DNA of 55,305 nt from positions 227,788-283,092 of the forward strand of contig NZ_JADEWR010000001.1 of NCBI RefSeq assembly GCF_015207525.1, read 5' to 3'. Numbering within the stretch: the stretch's first letter is position 1; every line of letters starts with the position of its first letter. Both the position numbers and the translations under genes were made by a program. This document shows, one piece after another, positions 1 through 8,858 of this stretch. Origin of the DNA: Nodosilinea sp. LEGE 06152 (lineage in GTDB: Bacteria > Cyanobacteriota > Cyanobacteriia > Phormidesmidales > Phormidesmidaceae). Below the pieces are notes generated by a model. It saw only the letters and a program-made list of their open reading frames with translations. It was not told where the DNA came from and made no database searches.

Positions 1-2
1 AG

Positions 3-587
3 CTGCTGATTGGCAGCGTCGTGCCCCGCCCGATCGCCTTTGTCTCCAGCCTGTCGCCCGAGGGTGTGACCAACCTGGCCCCCTTCTCCTACTTCAACGC
101 GGCGGGCCACAAACCCCTGGCGCTCATGTTTAGCATTAGCCTTAAGCCCGACGGCAGCGAAAAAGACACCCTGCGCAACGTGCGCCCCCCCAGCGAAGGC
201 GGCACGGGCGAATACGTGATCAACCTGGCCGTTGAGTCCTACGCCCACCAGGTGGCAGAATGCGCCGAGCCGCTGCCCTACGGTGAGTCGGAGTTTGACT
301 ATGTGAACCTGTCGCCCGCCCCCAGCCGCGTCGTTCAGCCGCCCCGCGTGGCCGAGTCGCCCGTGGCCTTTGAGTGCCGCACCCTGCAAATTGTGCCGGT
401 GGGCGAGTTCCACATTGTAATTGGCCAGGTGGTGCACCTGTTTGTGCGCGACGATGTGCTGGGCGAAAACAACCGCATCGATGTCGATAAAGTGGGAGCC
501 ATCGGGCGGATGGCGGGTTATGAATACTGCCGCACAGGCGATCGCTTTGAGATTCCCAACGGCTTTCCTCAGCAGCCCCAACTCTAG
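3..587 (+). CDS. Flavin reductase family protein (5' truncated by window edge)
   Basis: Probable FMN-binding flavoprotein of the flavin reductase-like (DIM6/NTAB) family, a cytoplasmic split-barrel protein. The frame is already open at base 3 and reads LLIGSVVPRPIAFVS, the usual N-terminal core of this family, so the true start lies upstream of the window. GTG at 21 falls inside that conserved core and is unlikely to be the start. The NLAPFSYFN and RMAGYEYCR segments fit the family. The substrate cannot be deduced. It ends with TAG at 585-587, 38 bp before the deaminase gene, so the two may be cotranscribed. Confidence 0.85.
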   Translation: MLIGSVVPRPIAFVSSLSPEGVTNLAPFSYFNAAGHKPLALMFSISLKPDGSEKDTLRNVRPPSEGGTGEYVINLAVESYAHQVAECAEPLPYGESEFDYVNLSPAPSRVVQPPRVAESPVAFECRTLQIVPVGEFHIVIGQVVHLFVRDDVLGENNRIDVDKVGAIGRMAGYEYCRTGDRFEIPNGFPQQPQL

Positions 588-625
588 TGGCATGATTGGG
601 TGAGCGATGAAGCGGAGAGCGACCG

Positions 626-1099
626 ATGAGCGATGTGAGTGAGCAAGATTTGGGCCACGTGCGGCGGGCGATCGCCCTGTCCCGCAGCGCCCGCGAGGCT
701 GGCAACCGTCCCTTTGGTGCCGTGCTGGCCGATGCCTCGGGCCAGGTGCTGGCCGAAGCCGAAAACAACCAGATCACTGAGCAAGACTGCACTGGCCACG
801 CCGAAACCGTACTGCTACGGCAGATGGACAAAAGCCTTAGCTCAGACACCCTGCAAGACTGCACCCTCTACGCCAGCACCGAGCCCTGCCCCATGTGCGC
901 CGGGGCGATTTTCTGGAGCGGGGTAGGGCGGCTGGTGTACGCCCTGGGCAGCGATCGCCTCTACAGCCTCCAGGGCGAGTCTCCCTTTCAGCTACCGCTG
1001 GCCAGTCGCGAGGTGCTCAAGCACGGCAAGCGCCCGGTCGAAGTGGTCGGCCCCGTGCTCGAAGACGAAGCCCTGGAGGTTTTTGAGGGATTTTTCTAA
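626..1099 (+). CDS. Nucleoside deaminase (CMP/guanine deaminase-like, zinc-dependent)
   Basis: Cytoplasmic zinc hydrolase of the cytidine deaminase-like fold, 157 aa, a typical length. The zinc and proton-shuttle motif HAE is at residues 58-60 and the second zinc motif PCPMC at 87-91, followed by AGAIFWSGV. The PCxxC form is found in guanine deaminases, tRNA adenosine deaminases and related nucleobase deaminases. The absence of tRNA-binding features and the sequence after PCPMC favour a free-base deaminase such as guanine deaminase, but the substrate is not certain. ATG at 626 is preceded by a GGAG ribosome site about 9 bases upstream. Confidence 0.9.
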   Translation: MSDVSEQDLGHVRRAIALSRSAREAGNRPFGAVLADASGQVLAEAENNQITEQDCTGHAETVLLRQMDKSLSSDTLQDCTLYASTEPCPMCAGAIFWSGVGRLVYALGSDRLYSLQGESPFQLPLASREVLKHGKRPVEVVGPVLEDEALEVFEGFF

Positions 1100-1142
1100 A
1101 CCTGTCTGCCGTTGATGGCGTTGATTTGGCTGTTCTAGGGTT

Positions 1143-1853
1143 ATGGATTTATTTAAGTTTGCGCTGGGGCCTTACGAGTTTTTTGCCGCCATCCTTGGGG
1201 GCGTGCCCCTTGTACTGGCAATCTTTTTGCTCTATAACCCGGCAACTGGCGTGCAAGATTTTGCTGGTTTAATGCAAACCAGTTTCTCGCTTCAGGTGTT
1301 GATCGCCTTGGCGTTCGTTAGCTATCTCTTGGGGGGCTTGGCCCAGGGCGTGACCTGGAAGTTTTTTTTGGCCCTCTGTAATATGTTCGATCGCGACCTG
1401 CACTATTTTTCCACCGAAGTTCTTTTAGCTCGAGGTGAGTGGCTGCAAGGGCTAGCCAAAGATGTTGACCCCAAAACCCTCGATTTTGAGAGCCGCCTAG
1501 TGCTGCTTCTGCACAATAAAGTCGGCATACCAAACAAGATGAATCATCTCTATTCGAGGGTCTGCTCTTATCTAAAAGAGAACAATAGACCCTCTCTAGT
1601 CACCGCAGATCTGTACCAGGCCACCCATATCATGTACCGCAACCTCTCATTTGGGTTGCTGATTCTGAGTGGGGTGTTTTTGGTCAACGTTTTCCGCGTT
1701 GGAGCGGTGTCCTTTGAGCAGGTGGCGTTATTTTTTGGGGCTTTGGTGCTGGCCTACATTGCGTTTGTTCGCTCGGCGTCGTTTAAGCGGTGGCACTCTA
1801 GGGAAGTTTTGCTGGGGTTTTACTTTGCCGCTTGCAACGAGCGATCGCCCTAG
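1143..1853 (+). CDS. Hypothetical membrane protein
   Basis: I do not recognise this 236-residue protein. Hydrophobic stretches at about residues 12-32, 48-70, 168-188 and 192-212 suggest four membrane segments, with a soluble loop of about 95 residues between the second and third. The loop has charged residues and no catalytic motif I can name. Codon use and GC are like the neighbours, so it looks real. The stop TAG at 1851-1853 begins the string TAGGGTGGG, which resembles the ends of a palindromic repeat family found elsewhere in the window. Confidence 0.75.
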   Translation: MDLFKFALGPYEFFAAILGGVPLVLAIFLLYNPATGVQDFAGLMQTSFSLQVLIALAFVSYLLGGLAQGVTWKFFLALCNMFDRDLHYFSTEVLLARGEWLQGLAKDVDPKTLDFESRLVLLLHNKVGIPNKMNHLYSRVCSYLKENNRPSLVTADLYQATHIMYRNLSFGLLILSGVFLVNVFRVGAVSFEQVALFFGALVLAYIAFVRSASFKRWHSREVLLGFYFAACNERSP

Positions 1854-1897
1854 GGTGGGTCCTCAGTTCTCGCTACAATCCTGATTTCATCAGCGCT

Positions 1898-1980
1898 GCC
1901 GTGCCCATCCCAAACAACAGGCTAGAGGCTGTAACCGCTTACTCTTAGGTCATCAGCAGTTAATGGATGCTAGCCCCTAG
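1898..1980. repeat. Dispersed repeat family R2, copy a
   Basis: About 83 bp resembling 27934-28015. Both copies share the blocks TGCCCA, AACAGGCTAG, GGCT, TAA, TAAT, GATG and terminal CCCCTAG. Arms CTAGAGGC (1922-1929) and GCCCCTAG (1973-1980) form an imperfect inverted repeat. On the minus strand the terminal CTAG supplies the TAG stop of the YiaA gene. The other copy supplies the stop of its neighbour in the same way. Confidence 0.65.
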
Positions 1981-2258
1981 CGCAGCGGGTGGTGTTCGGC
2001 CAGCAGTTTTTCGACCTTGGCTTCATCAATGCGGGCGGTGACCTGCTTGGCTTCGTGCAGATCGCGCACCGTTTTAGACAGGCTAGCGGTAGACCCCAGG
2101 GCAAACATCGTGCCCATGCCCATGTAGCCCTTTACCCAAGCATCGACCGGCAGGCAAAAAATGCCCAGTGACAGGCTGCCCACCGACAACACAAAGGCTA
2201 GCCAGGTCTGCACGACCCACGCCTGACTATGACTAGATGGCGGCTGCACAGAACTCAT
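1977..2258 (-). CDS. YiaA/YiaB-type inner membrane protein
   Basis: Small two-helix membrane protein of the YiaAB family, 93 aa from the chosen start. Helix 1 is about residues 15-35 (TWLAFVLSVGSLSLGIF) and helix 2 is about 45-65, with the family-typical VKGYMGMG and KTVRDLHE segments. The ATG at 2258 is chosen because a strong GAGGAG lies 9 bases upstream; a longer frame starting at 2315 has no such support. The function of the family is unknown. The TAG stop lies inside repeat R2. Confidence 0.85.
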   Translation of the reverse strand: MSSVQPPSSHSQAWVVQTWLAFVLSVGSLSLGIFCLPVDAWVKGYMGMGTMFALGSTASLSKTVRDLHEAKQVTARIDEAKVEKLLAEHHPLR

Positions 2259-2298
2259 GATAATTAGCTCCTCAATACAATCGACTGCCTCAACCCTA

Positions 2299-2312
2299 GG
2301 CAAGGCCTTGCC
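2299..2312. repeat. 14-bp perfect palindrome
   Basis: GGCAAGGCCTTGCC reads the same on both strands, 40 bp upstream of the YiaA start. It could be a transcription factor site or chance. No partner copy was seen in the window. Confidence 0.3.
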
Positions 2313-2418
2313 CATAGAGCGTGGACAAGAGACAGTTTTTCAAATGCCCTCAGAAATAGGGTTATCAATACATCCTTGTTTGGCCGGTTTAGGCATTCTG
2401 CTGGCCTGATATGGCTTT

Positions 2419-2545
2419 GGCTAATTCGCTTAGAACAGTTCAACAACCCACTGCAAAACTGGGCAGCGATCTAGCGTATAGCTCTCGCCAACGGACGGCT
2501 GCAGGAAATGTCCTAACCCCTATGGCGAGGGCTACAACAGCCGAG
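2419..2545. repeat. Dispersed structured repeat family R1, copy a
   Basis: About 125 bp in the gap between the YiaA gene and phoX, similar to 43912-44036. Shared blocks in the same order are TTCGCTTAGAACA, AAAACTGGG, GCGTATAGC, GTCCTAAC and GGCTA. Hairpin 1 pairs GCTAATTCGC (2420-2429) with GCGATCTAGC (2466-2475), 8 of 10. Hairpin 2 pairs TAGCTCTCGCCA (2479-2490) with TGGCGAGGGCTA (2523-2534), 11 Watson-Crick pairs plus one G-T. The same two hairpins form in copy b with different paired bases. The rest of the 2259-2630 gap holds only the palindrome at 2299 and the terminator at 2580. Confidence 0.65.
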
Positions 2546-2579
2546 CCGATTCCTGATCCTAAGCTTGAACTGTGCGCAT

Positions 2580-2609
2580 AAAAAAGAGCCCAAGCTCAGC
2601 TCAGGCTCT
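2580..2609 (-). terminator. Rho-independent terminator of phoX
   Basis: Read on the minus strand, AGAGCC pairs with GGCTCT around a loop of about 13 bases and is followed directly by a run of six T. It begins 21 bases past the phoX stop. Confidence 0.8.
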
Positions 2610-2630
2610 CCTTCTGCCAATTGACGCTAT

Positions 2631-4859
2631 CTATACGGCGATTTTGCCGCCGTCATTGCGGGTGATCACCACCGTGGCCGAGCGGGGGCGAGCATTGCCG
2701 CCATCGGGCCAGTGGCTGGTGAACTGGGTTGGGTCGGTAGCCGACTCGCTATTTTCGCCCGGGTGCTGAATGTTGACGAAAATGACCGTGCCATCGGGCG
2801 ACTCGGTGATGCCGGTGATCTCACAGTCGCGGGGGCCAACCAAGAAGCGGCTAAGCACCTGGGGGCTAGCGGCCTGTCCCATGTAGGTTTTCACCTGCTG
2901 GTCGCCATCGCTGTTGATCGGTACGGCCTTACTGGTGACCATTTTTTCACCCCCGTCACCTACCGTGCCCGGCAGGGCGGCCAGCATCATGCAGTTGGTG
3001 GTGTCGGTGTAGTAGCCGTCGTCGGTTTGCAGCCACAGCAGGCCAGGCACGGCCTCGCTGAACCACAGGCCGTCAGGGCTAGAGAAGTCGTTCTCATCGC
3101 TCAGGCCCGAGAGGTTAACATCGGGGGCGGCATCGGCCTGGGCACCAAACAGGTAAACATCCCAGGTGAAGCTGGTGGCGGCGTGGTTGCCCTCGGCTTC
3201 GCGCCAGCGAATCACATGGCCGTTGACATTGCCCTTGTTGATGGTTTCGCCCTTGGCTTCGGCGTAGTAACGGGGGTTGGCGGCGTTGAGCGGGGTTTTG
3301 ACGCCGCGCCCGCCGCTGCTCGACACGTTGTTGGTCAGGGTGAGGTAAACATCGCCATTGACCGGGTTGACGCCGCCCCACTCGGGCCGATCCATCTTGG
3401 TGGCACCAGCCGCATCGGCGGCGATGCGGGCGTTGATCAACACGTCGGCTTCGTCGGCAAAGTCGTAGTCGGCGTAGTTGGCGATCGCGGGGTTGGCCAG
3501 GGTCAGCGGCAGCCACTCGCCGGTGCCATCGTCGTTAAACTTGGCGGCGTAGAGGGTGCCAGCATCCAGGTACTTGTTCCCGGCGGCCATGCCTCGGCTG
3601 GCATCCTGCGGATCCCACTTGGCAGCAGAGACAAACTTATAGGTGTACTCGTTGCGGGCGTCGTCGCCAGAGTAAAACACCAGGGGTTGCCCCGCTACGG
3701 CGGCGGCTGGCCAGCACCCTTCGTGGGCAAAACGCCCGATCGCGGTGCGCTTTTGGGGCATGGCACTGGGGTTGAAGGGGTCGATTTCGACCACCCAGCC
3801 AAAGGTGTTGGCGACGTTGCGGTAGTCCTGGTTGGCGCGGCTGGCGGTTTTGCTAGCATCCCAACGCTGGTAGAGGTCGGCATTGCCAGTGGCCTCGGCC
3901 CGCGACCAGTTGTAGCGGCCCGAGGTTTCGTTGCCAACGCCGTAGCGCTTAAAGGACGCAACTTCCTTCGCGGTGCGGGCGCTGTCGTCTTCGCGCCGGT
4001 TGAAGTACCCAGCCCAGTTTTCTTCGCAGGTGAGGTAGGTGCCCCAGGGGGTGTAGCCATTGGCGCAGTTGTTGAGGGTGCCGCGAGTTTGCTCGCCGCT
4101 GGGCGAAAAGGCTGTGGCCATCATGGGGCTACGGCTAGCTGGGCCGCTGATTTGGCAGGGGGTGGCGGCGGTAACGCGGTGGTTGTAGCGCGAGTCGCGG
4201 TTCACCACATAGGTGCCCCCCTGCTTCACCACTTCCACCACGGTAACGCCGTGGGCAGCGACTTCTTTGTCGATCTCGATCGCCGGGCGGGCCTCGGTGC
4301 TCTCGGGGCCGTAGTTAGTGGGGCCGTTGGGGTGGACAAAGCCCAGGTCTTCGCAGACTTCATGGTTGATGGCGAGCAGGGCGCGCTCCGAACCGCTGGG
4401 GTCCCAGCCGTTGCCGGCCCGGTTGAGGCCAAAGTAGTGCATGGCGTCGTGGTGGTCACCGGCCCGAACGTCAAAGTCGTTGTCGGTGCCGTCGTTTTTG
4501 TAGGGGGTAACGTTGCTTTTGAGCGGGTCACCTGTGGCCAGCAGCACGCGGGCGGTATAGCCCTCGGGCACCACTAGCGCATCGGCAGTGCTCTTGGCCA
4601 CGGGGCTAAAGCTGAGGCGCAGATCGGTAGCGGCTTTGGCAGTCCGCCCGGTCTGCTTGAGCGAGTCGGCCCCAAAAGCCAGGCCGGTGCCCAGCATAGC
4701 GGCCGCCGCCAGGGATGAACTGCCCTTCAGAAAGCTCCGCCGACCCAACTGAGCACGGGATAACACCTGGTCAAAGGAGTCATTGGTAGAGGGGTTATGA
4801 CTCTCATCCTCAAAGTTGATCACTTTCTTGAGGACGGCGCGAAAATCTTGTTTTGCCAT
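2631..4859 (-). CDS. phoX: PhoX family alkaline phosphatase (Tat-exported)
   Basis: Secreted phosphomonoesterase of the PhoX (DUF839) family, 742 aa, expected to release phosphate from organic esters in the periplasm using calcium and iron cofactors. A twin-arginine motif RRSFLK is at residues 40-45, followed by a hydrophobic Ala-rich stretch ending near LAFGAD. The family hallmark TPWGTYLTCEEN occurs in the first half and AHEGCWP in the middle. A four-unit Pho box lies 55-95 bases upstream, so control by phosphate starvation through SphR/PhoB is likely. The gene stands alone on the minus strand and ends at a clear terminator. Confidence 0.92.
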   Translation of the reverse strand: MAKQDFRAVLKKVINFEDESHNPSTNDSFDQVLSRAQLGRRSFLKGSSSLAAAAMLGTGLAFGADSLKQTGRTAKAATDLRLSFSPVAKSTADALVVPEGYTARVLLATGDPLKSNVTPYKNDGTDNDFDVRAGDHHDAMHYFGLNRAGNGWDPSGSERALLAINHEVCEDLGFVHPNGPTNYGPESTEARPAIEIDKEVAAHGVTVVEVVKQGGTYVVNRDSRYNHRVTAATPCQISGPASRSPMMATAFSPSGEQTRGTLNNCANGYTPWGTYLTCEENWAGYFNRREDDSARTAKEVASFKRYGVGNETSGRYNWSRAEATGNADLYQRWDASKTASRANQDYRNVANTFGWVVEIDPFNPSAMPQKRTAIGRFAHEGCWPAAAVAGQPLVFYSGDDARNEYTYKFVSAAKWDPQDASRGMAAGNKYLDAGTLYAAKFNDDGTGEWLPLTLANPAIANYADYDFADEADVLINARIAADAAGATKMDRPEWGGVNPVNGDVYLTLTNNVSSSGGRGVKTPLNAANPRYYAEAKGETINKGNVNGHVIRWREAEGNHAATSFTWDVYLFGAQADAAPDVNLSGLSDENDFSSPDGLWFSEAVPGLLWLQTDDGYYTDTTNCMMLAALPGTVGDGGEKMVTSKAVPINSDGDQQVKTYMGQAASPQVLSRFLVGPRDCEITGITESPDGTVIFVNIQHPGENSESATDPTQFTSHWPDGGNARPRSATVVITRNDGGKIAV

Positions 4860-4899
4860 AGCAAAGCCAGCGAGTAGAGCTTTATCAGTTGTCCAAAAG

Positions 4900-4954
4900 A
4901 TAATATGAGGCCCAGGTAATGAAAGACTTAATGACGGTTTAGCGATTAATTAAG
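4900..4954 (-). promoter_or_regulatory. Pho box (four 8-bp units) and -10 element of phoX
   Basis: On the minus strand, four octamers are spaced by exactly 3 bases: CTTAATTA (4954-4947), GCTAAACC (4943-4936), ATTAAGTC (4932-4925) and CATTACCT (4921-4914). This 11-base period and the TTAA-type core match the known cyanobacterial Pho box. A TATTAT -10 candidate lies at 4905-4900, placing the third unit over the -35 region. Confidence 0.75.
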
Positions 4955-5114
4955 AGACAGTGAAGGGACGGGGATTGCCGGCACAATTAACTGCCTAGCC
5001 GCCTTGGGCAAAAGCGCTGGCATGCCCTTCACCCAACCCAGAGCAAGCCATTGCGTCACGCCTGATCACAGGCATTACCATGGGATAATGGCCTCAGCTC
5101 ATTGATGAAACTTC

Positions 5115-8100
5115 ATGGTAAACCGCTACAAAATTGGGACGCGAATCGGGGCCGGATTCGCGCTGGGGCTGACGATTTTGACCCTGCTGGGGGCGGTGGC
5201 CTACCGAACCACCACTAGCCTGATTCGCAATGCCCAGCGAGAAAAAACGTCCTATCAGATTTTGGGGCACCTCAACGAGCTAGAGTCTGCCCTTGCCAAC
5301 GCCGAAACCGGGCAGCGGGGCTATCTCATCACTGGCCAAGACGTCTACCTAGAACCCTACAACGAAGCCCTGGCTGAAATCGAGGCAATCTACGATGCGC
5401 TGGAGCAGCTTGCCGTTGACGACGCTACGGTCTCCAGTCGCCTCGATGCGCTAGATGCGCTGATTGATGCCCGACTGGTCAGGCTGCGAGAGGGCATTCA
5501 GCGGCGCAACACCGGGGGGTTTGCGGCGGCGCAAAACTTTATACTGACCGATCAAGGGCGGCAGCTGATGGAGCAGCTCCGCAACCTAATCGCAGAGATC
5601 AAGCTCGAGGAGGAGGCTATCCTGGTGGCGCGGGCTGACCGAGCGCGGCTGTCTGCCCAGCAAACTCTCTACACCATTGCCTTTGGCATTCCGGCCTCGT
5701 TTATTTTGCTATCGCTGGTGGGTTGGGCGCTGGCTCGCAATATCTCGCAGCCCCTGCGCCGCCTCTCCGATACCGCTGAGCAGCTGGCCAAGGGCGATCT
5801 ATCCATCACCCTGCCCGACAGCACCGACACCGACGAGACCGGCATTCTCACCCGCACCTTTAACCTGATGGTGACCAACCTGCGGGAGACCATTCGAGCC
5901 AACGAGGAGCAGCGCTGGCTCAAGTCTAACCTGGCCGATTTGTCTCAGCATTTGCAGGGCCAGCGCAGTTTAGAGAGTCTGGCTAACCTGGTACTGACCT
6001 CCGTTGCTCCCCTGGTAGAGGCCCAGCAGGGCCTGTTTTACCTGCTCGATACCGCGGATGAAGGGCCTCGGCTCAAGCTGCTCAGCACCTATGCCTACCA
6101 GGAGCGCAAACACCTCTCGAACGAGTTTGCCCTGGGGGAAGGGCTGGTGGGACAGTGTGCCCTGGAGCAGCAGCGCATTTTGCTGACCGAGGTGCCGGGA
6201 GACTACATTCGCATTCGCTCTGGGCTAGGGGCCGCTCCGCCGCTCAACATTGTGGTGCTGCCCATTTTGTTTGAGCAGGAGGTCAAAGGGGTACTAGAAC
6301 TGGCCTCGTTTCAGCGGTTTGACGAGCTTCAGCTCACCTTTTTGGAGGAGGCTAGCGCCGTGGCGGGGGTGATGATCAACGCGATCGCGGCCTACCTGCG
6401 CACCCAGAACTTGCTAGAGAAATCGCAGGTTTTGACCGAGGAACTGCGCCAGCAGCAGGAGGAACTGCTGCACAGCAACCAGCTGCTCGAAGAACGCACC
6501 CAATCGCTGCAAGAGTCGGAGTACATTCTGCAGCAGCAGCAGGAGGAACTGCAGCAGACAAACGAAGAGCTACAGCAGCAGCAGGAAGAACTGCAGCAGT
6601 CGAACGAAGAACTGCAGCAGCTCAACGAAGAAATGGAAGAAAAAGCCGAGCTGCTCGAAACTCAAAAACAGCAGGTCGAGCGCAAAAATCAAGAGATCGA
6701 GCTGGCCCGCCAGGCCCTAGAAGAGCAGGCCGCTCAGCTGGCCCAGTCGTCGCGCTACAAGTCAGAATTTTTGGCCAACATGTCCCACGAGCTGCGCACG
6801 CCGCTCAACAGCCTGCTGATTTTGGCCCAGATGCTCAGCACTAACAGCGACGGCAACCTGACTGAGAAGCAGGTTGAGTACAGCCGCACAATTCATGCGG
6901 CCGGGGTCGACCTGCTCGACTTGATCAACGATATTCTCGACATGGCCAAAATCGAGTCGGGCACAATGCAGGTGTCCGTAGAGCCTCTACCCTTTACGGC
7001 CATTCAAACAGAGCTAGCGCGCACCTTCGAGCCGCTGGCGGCCAGTAAGGGGCTGCGGTTTGAGATTGTGCTCGATGAGGCGCTGCCCTTCAACCTCTCA
7101 ACCGACCCCAGGCGACTGCAGCAAATTCTCAAAAACCTGCTCTCTAACGCCATTAAGTTTACCGAACGGGGCGGGGTAACGGTGCATATCTCGCTGGTGG
7201 ACGATAGCCAGGTGGCCTTTGCGGTCAGCGATACCGGCATTGGCATTGCGCCCGAAAAACAGCAGACTATTTTTGGTGCGTTTCAGCAGGCCGATGGCAC
7301 CACCAGCCGCAAGTACGGCGGCACCGGCCTGGGGTTGTCGATCAGTCTACAGCTGGCTCAGCTACTGGGCGGTGCCCTGGAGCTGCAGAGCCAGCCCGAT
7401 CGCGGCAGCACGTTTACCCTCCACCTGCCGCTGCAGTACGTTGCCCCCACCGTCGATGAGACGATACCACTGGTGCCCGTGACTCTGCCCCCCGCCGCCC
7501 CCGAACCGCCGCCCGCTGTGACAGGGGTCGACCGCCTGGAGCGATCGCTGCCGTCGCTGCCCGACAGCCTAGCGGATGACCGGACTCGGCTGCAGGCTGA
7601 GGGGAACGCCTCTGACCAGGTTCTGCTGGTGATTGAGGATGACCCCAACTTCGCCCGCATTCTGCTCGATATGGCTCGGGGGCAAGGCTTTAAGGTGCTG
7701 GTTGCCCTCGAGGGCCAGTCTGGGCTGGCCATGGCCCAGCGGTTTGTGCCCAACGCCATTACCCTCGATATGCACCTGCCCGATATGGACGGTTTGGCCG
7801 TGCTGGAGCAGCTGAAGCACGACCCCATGACCCGCCACATTCCGGTGCATGTGATGACGGTAAACGACCAGCAGCAGCGGGAATTTCAGATGGGGGCGAT
7901 CGCCCATATTCAAAAACCCGTTGCCCCCGAAGTGCTGACGCAAACCCTGATCGACATCAAACAGTTTGTCGAACGGCGGGTGCGCTACCTGCTGGTAATC
8001 GAAGACGACCCCAACCAGGCCCAAAGCATCATTGAGCTGATTGGCGGCCCGGAGGTGACCAGCACCGCTGTACACACGGGGGCGGCGGCCCTGGCGGCCC

Positions 8101-8786
8101 TGCGATCGCAGCCCTGCGACTGTATTGTGCTCGATCTGGGCCTGCCCGATATGAACGGCTTCGACCTGATCGAGCAGATCAAGCAGGACCCGGCCCTGGT
8201 GCGGCTGCCGATTATTGTCTACACCGGCAAAGACTTGACCGAGGCCGAAGAGACCCAGCTGCGCCGCCTGGCCGAAACCATCATTATTAAGGATGTGCGA
8301 TCGCCCGAGCGGTTGCTCGATGAAACCGCCCTGTTTTTGCACCGCGTGCAGGCCAATTTGCCGCCGGGTCAGCAGCAAATGCTAGAGCGACTGCAGCAGA
8401 GCGATCCAGCTCTGGCGGGCAAAAAGGTGCTGATTGTCGACGACGATGTGCGCAACGTATTTGCCCTCACCAGTCTGCTCGAACAGTACGACATGGACGT
8501 GGTATTTGCCGAAAATGGCCGCGACGGCATTGCCACCCTGCGGGCCAACCCCGATGTCGGCCTGGTGCTGATGGATGTGATGATGCCCGAGCTAGACGGT
8601 TACGAAACCACGCGCCTGATTCGCCGACAAGAGCAGTTTCGATCGCTGCCGATTATTGCACTGACGGCCAAGGCTATGCAGGGCGATCGCGAAAAGTGCA
8701 TCGAGGCCGGGGCCTCGGACTACATTACCAAACCCATCGATACCGAACAGCTGCTGACCCTGCTGCGGCTGTGGCTGTACACCTGA
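5115..8786 (+). CDS. Hybrid sensor histidine kinase, CHASE3-HAMP-GAF-HisKA-HATPase-REC x3
   Basis: Membrane-bound hybrid kinase, 1223 aa. TM1 is about residues 12-32, a CHASE3-like sensor with the [11 protein letters not shown] motif spans 40-180, TM2 is about 186-208, then HAMP and a GAF domain (about 275-420). A Gln/Glu-rich coiled coil (about 425-545) leads to the HisKA motif SHELRTPLN with phospho-acceptor His558. The ATPase domain has [16 protein letters not shown] and GGTGLGL. Three receivers follow with Asp885, Asp1007 and Asp1154. It heads a plus-strand signalling run with CheR, CheB and a second hybrid kinase. The signal it senses is unknown. No chemoreceptor or CheA/CheW is present in the window. 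Confidence 0.93.
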   Translation: MVNRYKIGTRIGAGFALGLTILTLLGAVAYRTTTSLIRNAQREKTSYQILGHLNELESALANAETGQRGYLITGQDVYLEPYNEALAEIEAIYDALEQLAVDDATVSSRLDALDALIDARLVRLREGIQRRNTGGFAAAQNFILTDQGRQLMEQLRNLIAEIKLEEEAILVARADRARLSAQQTLYTIAFGIPASFILLSLVGWALARNISQPLRRLSDTAEQLAKGDLSITLPDSTDTDETGILTRTFNLMVTNLRETIRANEEQRWLKSNLADLSQHLQGQRSLESLANLVLTSVAPLVEAQQGLFYLLDTADEGPRLKLLSTYAYQERKHLSNEFALGEGLVGQCALEQQRILLTEVPGDYIRIRSGLGAAPPLNIVVLPILFEQEVKGVLELASFQRFDELQLTFLEEASAVAGVMINAIAAYLRTQNLLEKSQVLTEELRQQQEELLHSNQLLEERTQSLQESEYILQQQQEELQQTNEELQQQQEELQQSNEELQQLNEEMEEKAELLETQKQQVERKNQEIELARQALEEQAAQLAQSSRYKSEFLANMSHELRTPLNSLLILAQMLSTNSDGNLTEKQVEYSRTIHAAGVDLLDLINDILDMAKIESGTMQVSVEPLPFTAIQTELARTFEPLAASKGLRFEIVLDEALPFNLSTDPRRLQQILKNLLSNAIKFTERGGVTVHISLVDDSQVAFAVSDTGIGIAPEKQQTIFGAFQQADGTTSRKYGGTGLGLSISLQLAQLLGGALELQSQPDRGSTFTLHLPLQYVAPTVDETIPLVPVTLPPAAPEPPPAVTGVDRLERSLPSLPDSLADDRTRLQAEGNASDQVLLVIEDDPNFARILLDMARGQGFKVLVALEGQSGLAMAQRFVPNAITLDMHLPDMDGLAVLEQLKHDPMTRHIPVHVMTVNDQQQREFQMGAIAHIQKPVAPEVLTQTLIDIKQFVERRVRYLLVIEDDPNQAQSIIELIGGPEVTSTAVHTGAAALAALRSQPCDCIVLDLGLPDMNGFDLIEQIKQDPALVRLPIIVYTGKDLTEAEETQLRRLAETIIIKDVRSPERLLDETALFLHRVQANLPPGQQQMLERLQQSDPALAGKKVLIVDDDVRNVFALTSLLEQYDMDVVFAENGRDGIATLRANPDVGLVLMDVMMPELDGYETTRLIRRQEQFRSLPIIALTAKAMQGDREKCIEAGASDYITKPIDTEQLLTLLRLWLYT

Positions 8787-8858
8787 TCCTGGCTAAAAAA
8801 TCCTCTTTTTGGAATATGGCCTGGCCAAAGGATTAGGCGACAATAGATCTTAAGCACG

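Noticed and set aside
2712..4577. Long plus-strand open frame (621 codons) opposite phoX
   Set aside because: It is an antisense shadow of the high-GC phoX gene; the translation is Gly/Val-rich with no recognisable domain, and phoX is clearly the real gene.
6392..6625. Cys/Ser-rich minus-strand frame at the kinase coiled coil
   Set aside because: It is the antisense of CAG/GAG repeats coding for Gln and Glu; the composition is an artefact.
7569..8378. 269-codon minus-strand frame inside the first hybrid kinase
   Set aside because: Antisense to well-conserved receiver domains; His/Gln/Gly-rich composition typical of a shadow frame.
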